Below are positions 1-5,758 of a stretch of DNA of 6,440 bases, piece by piece (position 1 is the stretch's first letter; each line of letters starts with the position of its first letter). The DNA lies in the NCBI GenBank assembly GCA_945834965.1, contig CAMAHZ010000077.1:1-6440 (forward strand), written 5' to 3'. This DNA is from an uncultured Clostridia bacterium. Its GTDB lineage: Bacteria; Bacillota; Clostridia; Christensenellales; Borkfalkiaceae. The notes beneath the pieces were generated by a model, which was not told the DNA's origin, searched no databases, and worked only from the letters and a program-made list of their open reading frames with translations. A program made the position numbers and the translations under genes.

Positions 1-538
1 AGATTAAGTTGAATACCCAGAGTCCTGCCAAAGAGAAAACGACTACGGCTATAAGGATTCCGAATATAATAGTTGCAATACTATCGTTATAATATTGAAT
101 ACGGATAAGCTGACCTTGAGCGTTTGTCTGCGATTCGTAAGCTTTCCATGCTTCAAAATCAATCTGCCCCTTTAAACCTATGCAGTTAAAGCAGACGATT
201 AACATAAATATTGCAAACACTACCGCATATAACACGTAAATGCCTATTGCGATATAGTTTGTTATATAATAATTTCTCATCTTATTGCAGCCGAATATGT
301 ATAAAATTACAGCGGTAACAATAAGAACTATTGCCATAACCAAAACGGTGTCGTTGATACTTTGTGAATACTGATATAACGCATCAGCACCGATATCATA
401 ACGACCGATTTCATCAGAATACTGTCTGATAGCGTTAAGTAAACCGCTGCAGAAAATAAGACCTATTACTGCCGCAATAGCTGCCGAGATAAGCGTTACC
501 AACGCGAGTATCTTTTGAAATTTCATTTGAGTTTTCAT
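1..538 (-). CDS. Unrecognised integral membrane protein, 3'-truncated by the window edge
   Basis: The frame opens at ATG 538-536 and stays open to base 1, giving 179 codons with no stop, so the C-terminus lies outside the window. A GGGGAAG stretch at 544-550 sits about 7 bases upstream and serves as a moderate ribosome site. I do not recognise the family. Four hydrophobic helices are visible, at about residues 10-34, 64-84, 92-118 and 153-178. The N-terminus (MKTQMKFQK) and the short loop after helix 2 (CNKMRNYY) are basic, so the N-terminus is probably cytoplasmic. The loops after helix 1 (about 35-63) and helix 3 (about 119-152) would then face outside. Both outer loops are polar, rich in Tyr, Gln, Asp and Asn, and end similarly (QYSQSINDT and QYYNDSIAT), suggesting a repeated hairpin unit. 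It follows the transporter genes in the same direction, so it may be an accessory of the uptake locus, but no catalytic motif supports a specific role. That it is a real gene is well supported; its function is unknown. Confidence 0.8.
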   Translation of the reverse strand, partial: MKTQMKFQKILALVTLISAAIAAVIGLIFCSGLLNAIRQYSDEIGRYDIGADALYQYSQSINDTVLVMAIVLIVTAVILYIFGCNKMRNYYITNYIAIGIYVLYAVVFAIFMLIVCFNCIGLKGQIDFEAWKAYESQTNAQGQLIRIQYYNDSIATIIFGILIAVVVFSLAGLWVFNLI

Positions 539-563
539 ATCATCTTCCCCAAATGTTTTATCA

Positions 564-587
564 TGCGCCCGCCCGCAGGCGGGCGCA
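564..587 (-). other. GC-rich intercistronic stem-loop after the solute-binding protein gene
   Basis: TGCGCCCGCC and GGCGGGCGCA form a perfect 10-bp inverted repeat around a 4-base loop. It lies 52 bases past the stop of the binding-protein gene and ends 13 bases before the ribosome site of the next gene. It is by far the most GC-rich spot in an otherwise AT-rich gap. On the minus strand it is followed by TGATAAAACATTT, which is not a proper T-run, so a classical rho-independent terminator is poorly supported. A role as an mRNA-stabilising or partial-attenuation hairpin fits better. That would keep the abundant binding-protein message higher than the distal membrane-protein message. The structure is seen directly; the role is inferred. 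Confidence 0.6.
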
Positions 588-621
588 CAACAAACAGAAT
601 TTTAATTTTTTAATACGACTA

Positions 622-653
622 AATTAGTTAGCCTTTAAATTACTTAGCCTTAA
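622..653 (-). repeat. Imperfect 16-bp tandem duplication at the 3' end of the binding-protein gene
   Basis: Bases 622-637 (aattagttagccttta) and 638-653 (aattacttagccttaa) match at 14 of 16 positions and abut exactly. The second copy holds the last codons and the TAA stop (642-640) of the binding-protein gene; the first copy lies just past the stop. The 16-base period is not a multiple of three, so the extra copy does not extend the reading frame. It looks like a small slippage duplication or chance in AT-rich sequence. Confidence 0.5.
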
Positions 654-3489
654 GCTCGGTATTGAAATAGTTTAATGCAGAAGTCCAACCTTCGTTCTTA
701 ATATTTTCATACGTAGCGAAGCCCATTTCGTTAATCTTATCTACTATTGACTGAGTCGTGATAGTACCGGTAAGACCAAGGTTGAAGCTTGAATCGTACT
801 TAGATGCGTCTAAGCCGTTATTGATAAGCTGCCAGAAGAAGTTGGTACCGTTTTTCTTGTTGTTGGAGAACGGGTCGTTCTCACCGTTGAGGTAAAGGTC
901 GCTTAACGTGCCTTCCAAGTCGTTCTTCTGAGCGTTGGTGTAAGGAAGCAACGTAGGAACTGCGATATACCACTTGTTTTCGGTAATTCTGTTTTCGGTA
1001 TGTCTGATGATACCGTTAGCGTTGCCGGCCTTTACTAAAGCGTTGTCTACGACGAGTGCGCCTGCCCTACCCATTGAAGAAGTAAGCTGGAACTCGAAGG
1101 ACTGAAGCTTGTTACCTATAGCAAGTGCGGAACCGATGACGTAACGAGCGAAGTTGGTGTAGTTCAACGTTGCGTTGGTGGTCCACTGGTTAACGTTATC
1201 CTTTATAAGGGGAAGCGCCTTACCACTTTTACCTACAACCTGACCGTTCTTATCAACGTAGTACTTAGCGCCGGTGGGAGCTTCGTCGTTTTCTGCGATA
1301 TCTGCAGTTACTACCCAACCGTCTGCCGCATACTTGCCGGTAAGCTTGCTATATTCGCCCTTGCTGTTTACAACGTAAACGGTGCCCTCTACGGCAGCGC
1401 CCTTTTTAACCTTTTTATCGTCTTTAAGAATGTCCTTACCTAAGTTTTTACCTGCATAAGTGACACCGGATGCATCGAACTTAACGCCCTGAGTAGTAGT
1501 ACCTGCATAGTATGCGGTATATACGTTTTCTTCGATGTGGGGCTGATACTTACCGGAGTAGTTTACGGTTGAGTAGAGCTTCTTGCCGCCGAATTCGAAG
1601 TACTGACCTGCAGCAATCTGAGCTGCGGTTGCTTCTTCGTTGTACCAGAAGCCGTCGTTTGCCGTTGCAGAAGTTGACTTAGGACCGTAGGTCAATACGA
1701 TTTGACCGTCGTTAGAGAACATCGTATCGATGAACTTAAGCACTGCCTGTAGTTTAGCGGGGTTGTCCTTAACGTTATCTACGGGTACGCAGAAACCGGT
1801 ATCCTTAGTGGTACGCCAGCTTTCGGTGAAGCGGAAGTATTCGTCTGCTTCGATTGCGTCGCTGTCGTCTTCATCCCACTTGGAAACAGGGGTGATGATG
1901 GGTGCGTAGTTGTAGCCTTTTTCGATATCGTATTTACCCGATTTAACCTTGCCGTCAAGCTCGAAGCCTGCAGGGGTCTGGGTATTTACGTAGTCGTAAG
2001 TCGAAAGAGCTTCGATTGCTGACTGACCGCTTGTGCCGTGATAGGACTGGTCACCTGCGCTACCGGAACCGCCGTCAACTACTAAGCCTTCGTCATAGAA
2101 GCCGTTGAAGCTGACCATAGCTTCGTATACGTCCTTTTCGCCACGAGGGTCTTTAAGTGCGCCGTTGGAATTAATGTAAGAGTAGATGTTCTTGCTTTCA
2201 AGACCACGTACGCCGTATAACTGACCAATCATAGAAATGCTATCAATCATACGCTGCATGTTGTTCTGACGAGCTGAGAGAAGATATACGTTCTTAAGTT
2301 CGGTTGCGCCTTCGCCGCCGATGGTGTTACCTGCCTTACCGGATTTAACAAGTGAAGGGTTGGTAACGAGAACTCTACCAAGAGCTGCATAAAGGTCAAC
2401 GTCCCAAGCGGAAGCGTTACCTACGAACACGTCGGAGAGATTGTAGCCGCTCTGGGTATAGAAAGGAGTTTCGGTGCCGCCTACGTAGTAAGCAACCTTG
2501 ATGTATTCCTGCATAATCTTAAGGAGCTGAGCACCGGTGACTACACCCTGCTTGCCGTTGATTACGTAGTTCATAATGTCAACGATGTTGCCGGAAGTGC
2601 CGTTATATGCAGCAACGCCGGTTTCGGTGATAGCCGCGCCGAGACCCGTGGTACCCTTAGCTGCTGCTAACGCCTTATCGTAGTTAACGTCGATACCTGC
2701 AGCGAGCTTCTTTCCGTCCTTATCAAGTACGTCGGTGTGATACTTACCGGTCTGACCCATATAGGAAGTAATGGAAGTTGCAGTAGCCGTTTTTGACTTA
2801 GCCTCCATAGAAGCTTTCCAAGTCTGAGTTGCGTCGCCTGCGGTTGCATCAAGAAGAGACTGTACCCAGTTAATCTTGAAGAGCTCGTACTTTTCAAGGT
2901 CGTTGTTACCATCGAAGTAAGGAGCATAGTACATTGCGCCGGTCTTAGTGTCGGAGGTCAAGGACAAACGAACGATATCGTTTGATTCAAGGAATGCCTT
3001 GTAGTTGGGCATTTCGTCAAGATAGTTGGATAAATCCAAAAGCTTCTTGCTGTTCTTGGTTACGTTTGCAGCACTATCGGTGATGATATCTCTATCAGCC
3101 AAGGTCGAGCCGGTTGCAGTTGCGGTGATAGCGGTATCCAACTTCTTGGAAGTTACGCTGAACACGTCGTTGAAGTTGCAGCCAACCATAGTCTGGAATG
3201 CAGACCAAGCGGGCTTTAAGCTTGAAGAGCTGTAATCCTTACCATCGGGAAGCTTTACAGTACCGGAAATAAGTTCGCCGTATTTGAACGATACTGAACG
3301 CTGAGTGTTATCACCGATGTCAAGGTTCAAAGTAACGTCAGAAATGCTACCGGTACCAACGGTGTACTTTTCCTGCTTGTCGGACTTCTTGCCGCCGCCG
3401 TTGTTGGAGCAGCCGAACATACCGAAAGCCATCGTTCCTGCCATTACTACGGCAACCGCAGCAGTGGCAATTTTGAGTTTTTTGTTCAT
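640..3489 (-). CDS. Oversized CUT1-type ABC transporter solute-binding lipoprotein (LplA/YtcQ-like)
   Basis: This is the extracellular, membrane-anchored receptor that would bind an oligosaccharide and deliver it to the two permeases encoded just upstream. The start ATG (3489-3487) has an AAGGAG ribosome site at 3498-3503, 8 bases away. The N-terminus is a lipoprotein signal: basic MNKKLK, a hydrophobic core (7-26), and a lipobox-like MFGC with lipidation expected at Cys27, followed by a Gly/Lys/Ser linker. Family-like stretches include LDLSNYLDEMPNYKAFLES (151-169), the region at 411-470 containing LYGVRG and a later FYDEGLV, the TGFCVPVDN hinge-like strand (564-572), and an NPAKLQAVLKFIDTMFSNDG helix (576-595) followed by YGP. 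A C-terminal region (779-810) holds ARYVIGSALAIGNKLQSFEF. At 949 residues it is close to twice the usual 450-560. Apparent extra material lies around 215-345 and 657-765. The mature chain has only Cys27, Cys104 and Cys567. Family assignment is firm; the ligand is unknown, and plant-polysaccharide fragments are only a guess from relatives. Confidence 0.93.
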   Translation of the reverse strand: MNKKLKIATAAVAVVMAGTMAFGMFGCSNNGGGKKSDKQEKYTVGTGSISDVTLNLDIGDNTQRSVSFKYGELISGTVKLPDGKDYSSSSLKPAWSAFQTMVGCNFNDVFSVTSKKLDTAITATATGSTLADRDIITDSAANVTKNSKKLLDLSNYLDEMPNYKAFLESNDIVRLSLTSDTKTGAMYYAPYFDGNNDLEKYELFKINWVQSLLDATAGDATQTWKASMEAKSKTATATSITSYMGQTGKYHTDVLDKDGKKLAAGIDVNYDKALAAAKGTTGLGAAITETGVAAYNGTSGNIVDIMNYVINGKQGVVTGAQLLKIMQEYIKVAYYVGGTETPFYTQSGYNLSDVFVGNASAWDVDLYAALGRVLVTNPSLVKSGKAGNTIGGEGATELKNVYLLSARQNNMQRMIDSISMIGQLYGVRGLESKNIYSYINSNGALKDPRGEKDVYEAMVSFNGFYDEGLVVDGGSGSAGDQSYHGTSGQSAIEALSTYDYVNTQTPAGFELDGKVKSGKYDIEKGYNYAPIITPVSKWDEDDSDAIEADEYFRFTESWRTTKDTGFCVPVDNVKDNPAKLQAVLKFIDTMFSNDGQIVLTYGPKSTSATANDGFWYNEEATAAQIAAGQYFEFGGKKLYSTVNYSGKYQPHIEENVYTAYYAGTTTQGVKFDASGVTYAGKNLGKDILKDDKKVKKGAAVEGTVYVVNSKGEYSKLTGKYAADGWVVTADIAENDEAPTGAKYYVDKNGQVVGKSGKALPLIKDNVNQWTTNATLNYTNFARYVIGSALAIGNKLQSFEFQLTSSMGRAGALVVDNALVKAGNANGIIRHTENRITENKWYIAVPTLLPYTNAQKNDLEGTLSDLYLNGENDPFSNNKKNGTNFFWQLINNGLDASKYDSSFNLGLTGTITTQSIVDKINEMGFATYENIKNEGWTSALNYFNTELKAK

Positions 3490-3576
3490 TTATTTTTCTC
3501 CTTATAAAATATTTTCATTTTATTTACACAGGCTTTACCGCCCGTATATTACTTATTAATAATATAGTTAAGCAAA
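3490..3576 (-). promoter_or_regulatory. AT-rich gap before the binding-protein gene; weak promoter or processing region
   Basis: This 87-base gap separates permease 2 from the binding-protein gene and is much longer than the 13-base gap between the permeases. It carries an A/T-only inverted repeat (TATATTA 3545-3551, TAATATA 3560-3566, 8-base loop). On the minus strand there is a weak promoter-like pair, TTGCTT near 3570-3575 and TAATAT about 18 bases later. Neither is convincing alone. The length would allow separate expression of the binding protein, which is usually needed in excess over its permeases, but a transcript start is not demonstrated by the sequence. Confidence 0.25.
3498..3503 (-). 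promoter_or_regulatory. Ribosome binding site of the binding-protein gene
   Basis: AAGGAG on the minus strand, 8 bases before ATG 3489. It fixes the start at the Met that begins the lipoprotein signal. Confidence 0.8.
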
Positions 3577-4569
3577 TTACTCTTTTACGCCGCCCATATT
3601 TACGCCCTTTGCAAAGTACTTCTGAATGAAGGGATAGATGCAAAGGATGGGGATTACGGCGCAGATAACCATCGTATAGACGACGGACATAACCGATACG
3701 TCGGTGTGTTCGTAGCCGGGTCTTATGGTCTTAATTGAGTACTCCCACTCGTTACCTTCAAGAACTTCTTTTATCAAGCCAGAGTAACTATCGATGAAGT
3801 TTCTGATATAAACCTGTACGGGCCAGCTGAACCTTTGGTTAGGCATCATACGCATTGCCCAGAAGTAACCGTTCCAACGGGAAATACCGAAGAACAACGC
3901 TACCGTTGCAATGGTTGCCTTGCTCATAGGAATGTACACGTTCATAAGAACCTGCATTTCGGTTGCACCGTCGATTCTTGCAGCTTCTTCAATCTCGGAA
4001 GGCACGCCTTCGAAAGAGTTTCTAAGAAGGATTATGTTGGTTGCGTTCATACCCATTGCAATGATAACCAACCACTTAAGGTCGATATCGTAATAGCTGC
4101 TGCCTGCAATGGATGCAAAGAAGTTACCCGTTGCTTCGTAGTTCAACATCTGGGGTACGATACCTGCGGAGAACCACATCGTGAACACAAGGAAGAAGTT
4201 GAAACCGTGTCTGCCAAGCAATCTCTTCTTGGAAAGTGCGTACGCACCCAAGATGGAATAAATCATACACCATACGGTACCTATACCGCACATAAACAGC
4301 GTATTTGCATATGCTATCCAGAAGGTGTTACCCTGGTCAACTGCTACGTATTCAAACGCCTTGAGCGAAAGACCGAAATAATAACCGGAAGATGCGTCAC
4401 CCAAAACAGGCCAGAGAACGACCTGACTGTTATTTACCGCAGCCTGCGAGCTGAATGCCGACGACAGAGCGTAAATCAAGGGATATAAGCACATTAACGC
4501 GAATATCGTCAGGAATACGTAAGATACGATTTTAAATATAAGTTCTGATACTTCATACTTTCTTTTCAT
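3577..4569 (-). CDS. CUT1-type ABC transporter permease 2 (LplC/YtcP-like)
   Basis: This is one of two channel subunits of the carbohydrate importer, sited in the cytoplasmic membrane and expected to pair with the permease encoded upstream. It has 330 residues, slightly longer than the common 290-310. About six membrane helices are seen, near 12-36, 88-112, 122-142, 165-183, 216-236 and 294-316. The cytoplasmic EAA loop that contacts the ATPase is clear: EEAARIDGA at 194-202 with the conserved Gly201, and Pro214 closing the motif (YIP). The C-terminus IQKYFAKGVNMGGVKE (315-330) is typical of this subfamily. Start ATG 4569-4567 has AAGGAG at 4579-4584, 9 bases upstream. That site overlaps the TAA stop of permease 1, so the two genes are tightly co-transcribed and perhaps translationally coupled. 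Extra residues between helix 1 and helix 2 (about 40-85) form the outer loop. Subfamily assignment is secure; the substrate is not determined. Confidence 0.95.
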   Translation of the reverse strand: MKRKYEVSELIFKIVSYVFLTIFALMCLYPLIYALSSAFSSQAAVNNSQVVLWPVLGDASSGYYFGLSLKAFEYVAVDQGNTFWIAYANTLFMCGIGTVWCMIYSILGAYALSKKRLLGRHGFNFFLVFTMWFSAGIVPQMLNYEATGNFFASIAGSSYYDIDLKWLVIIAMGMNATNIILLRNSFEGVPSEIEEAARIDGATEMQVLMNVYIPMSKATIATVALFFGISRWNGYFWAMRMMPNQRFSWPVQVYIRNFIDSYSGLIKEVLEGNEWEYSIKTIRPGYEHTDVSVMSVVYTMVICAVIPILCIYPFIQKYFAKGVNMGGVKE

Positions 4570-4578
4570 ATATCTTCT

Positions 4579-4584
4579 CTCCTT
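4579..4584 (-). promoter_or_regulatory. Ribosome binding site of permease 2, overlapping the permease 1 stop codon
   Basis: AAGGAG on the minus strand lies 9 bases before ATG 4569. Its first two A residues are also the last two bases of the TAA stop at 4585-4583. Ribosomes finishing permease 1 therefore end on the initiation site of permease 2, which favours balanced production of the two subunits. Confidence 0.8.
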
Positions 4585-5662
4585 AATACAGCGATACGTC
4601 GCTTGCGCGCCTTGAAATGAAGTTGGAGCCGATAACCAAAATCATACCGATTAAGTTGTTCAACATTTCAGCAGCAATTGCATACGACTGGTAAATCGTA
4701 GAACCGTTTGAACCCCACTCGTTTGCCAACGTCGATACAACGTTTGCAACGTCGTAGTTGCCACGGTCTGCAGAGTTACAGTACAGGTATAACTTCTCAT
4801 AGCCTATGGAGAGCAACGAGCCCATCTTCATAATAAGCATTATGATAACCGTCGATAATATGGAAGGTATAACGACGTAGCGCATCTGCTGCATCTTGCC
4901 GGCGCCGTCTATCTGAGCCGCTTCGTATGAAGTAGGAGATACGGCGATTACCGCAGCAAAGAATACGATTGAGTCGTAGCCTGCGTGTTCCCAAAGGTCG
5001 GAAACGATATATATCGCACGGAAATATCTCGTCGACAAAATTAAGCCGTTCCCCGTAGCCGCCTGAATACCAAGACCGGAGTTTTCACCACAAATCAAAA
5101 CAAGGAACTTGGACACAACGCCCATTTCCTGACCGGTACCCTGACCTTTGAACAACGAAATGATAAGCGTAGTTACGATAACGGTGGAAAGGAATTTAGG
5201 AAGATATACGCACACCTGCATAATACTTCTCGTAATATTAGACCTTATTTCATTAAAGAACAATGCAAGGATAATAGGGAAAGGGAAACCGAACAGCAAG
5301 CCGTAGAATGCAAGCGTGAACGTGTTTCTGAAAGCACGCCAGAATTTAATAGCGTCCTCCCCCGCTTCAAATAAATGAGCAAAGTTAGCTAAACCTACCC
5401 ACTCTCTCTCAAGCACTTCTACTTCATCACCTGACTTAAAGCTTCCGACGAGCGAGTACATAGGCATATATTTCCAGAAGAAAAATACCAACATCATCGG
5501 AACCAACATAGCGTAAAGGCGCCAATCTTTTAAGATTGTCAGCCCGGCTGTCTTCCAATGATTGCGTTCAGTCTCGTCTCTAACTTTCTGTTCTTGCGAC
5601 ATTGAATATGTATCGGTCGCCTCGTCATAGACAAGAAAGTCGTCACATTTAAGTTTGAACAT
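4583..5662 (-). CDS. CUT1-type ABC transporter permease 1 (LplB/YteP-like) with N-terminal extension
   Basis: This is the partner channel subunit of the importer. It has 359 residues, longer than the usual 290-320. Helices are visible near 48-72, 112-137, 148-170, 215-241, 268-288 and 330-348. The EAA loop is YEAAQIDGA (246-254) with Gly253, ending in VIP (264-266), where it should dock on the ATPase. The segment SDLWEHAGYDSIVFFAAVIA (221-240) and the C-terminus NFISRRASDVSLY (347-359) are family hallmarks. The first 45 or so residues are polar and charged, cytoplasmic, and absent from many relatives. They appear genuine because AGGAGG (5669-5674) lies 6 bases before Met1, while Met21 has no comparable site. 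A Gly-rich stretch at 172-208 enlarges the loop before helix 4. The gene ends 13 bases before permease 2. Assignment is firm. Confidence 0.95.
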   Translation of the reverse strand: MFKLKCDDFLVYDEATDTYSMSQEQKVRDETERNHWKTAGLTILKDWRLYAMLVPMMLVFFFWKYMPMYSLVGSFKSGDEVEVLEREWVGLANFAHLFEAGEDAIKFWRAFRNTFTLAFYGLLFGFPFPIILALFFNEIRSNITRSIMQVCVYLPKFLSTVIVTTLIISLFKGQGTGQEMGVVSKFLVLICGENSGLGIQAATGNGLILSTRYFRAIYIVSDLWEHAGYDSIVFFAAVIAVSPTSYEAAQIDGAGKMQQMRYVVIPSILSTVIIMLIMKMGSLLSIGYEKLYLYCNSADRGNYDVANVVSTLANEWGSNGSTIYQSYAIAAEMLNNLIGMILVIGSNFISRRASDVSLY

Positions 5663-5758
5663 TTTGTCCCTCCTACCATTTTTTATATAAACTTCGATAT
5701 ATTTTCCTATAGCGAAAGTTTTTTCTTCTTTTAATTGCCGACTATAGCAAAAACGCTA
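5663..5758 (-). promoter_or_regulatory. AT-rich intergenic region upstream of the transporter genes; possible promoter
   Basis: This 96-base gap lies between the ECF-like gene and permease 1, so it is the natural place for a promoter of the three transporter genes. On the minus strand GCTATAG occurs twice, at 5742-5748 and 5707-5713, 35 bases apart. A third ATAGC at the stop codon (5755-5759) can pair with GCTAT at 5744-5748 around a 6-base loop. TATAGT near 5741-5746 and TTAAAA-N17-TATAGG (the latter about 5707-5712) are the best promoter-like candidates, but none has both boxes close to consensus. I see no convincing terminator after the upstream gene and no clear catabolite-repression site. 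Confidence 0.3.
5669..5674 (-). promoter_or_regulatory. Ribosome binding site of permease 1
   Basis: AGGAGG on the minus strand, 6 bases before ATG 5662. It is a full consensus site and decides for the upstream Met, and therefore for a real N-terminal extension, over the internal Met21. Confidence 0.85.

Noticed and set aside
535..543. Minimal ATG-ATA-TGA frame overlapping the start of the left-edge membrane gene
   Set aside because: Two codons overlapping a start by chance. It does not encode anything, though it could slightly affect initiation.
611..620. taatacgact, matching the first ten bases of the phage T7 promoter
   Set aside because: The match stops there (followed by aaattag rather than the rest of the consensus). 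There is no phage polymerase or vector context, so it is chance in AT-rich sequence.
2667..2927. Minus-strand open frame of 86 codons inside the binding-protein gene
   Set aside because: It overlaps the binding-protein frame completely, has a Leu/Ser/Thr/Arg-rich shadow composition and no independent start signal.
3305..3559. Plus-strand open frame opposite the signal-peptide end of the binding-protein gene
   Set aside because: Its hydrophobic look comes from the reverse complement of the Ala/Val-rich signal peptide. The minus-strand gene has a clear ribosome site and lipobox.
3545..3566. A/T-only inverted repeat after permease 2, considered as a terminator
   Set aside because: Seven A/T pairs with an 8-base loop is too weak a stem, and the following bases on the minus strand (CGGGCGG) are not a T-run.
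3835..4488. Plus-strand open frame of 217 codons opposite permease 2
   Set aside because: It is fully antisense to a permease with intact family motifs. Its translation is rich in Cys, His and Arg without hydrophobic or domain pattern, and it has no good ribosome site. It is a codon-bias shadow.
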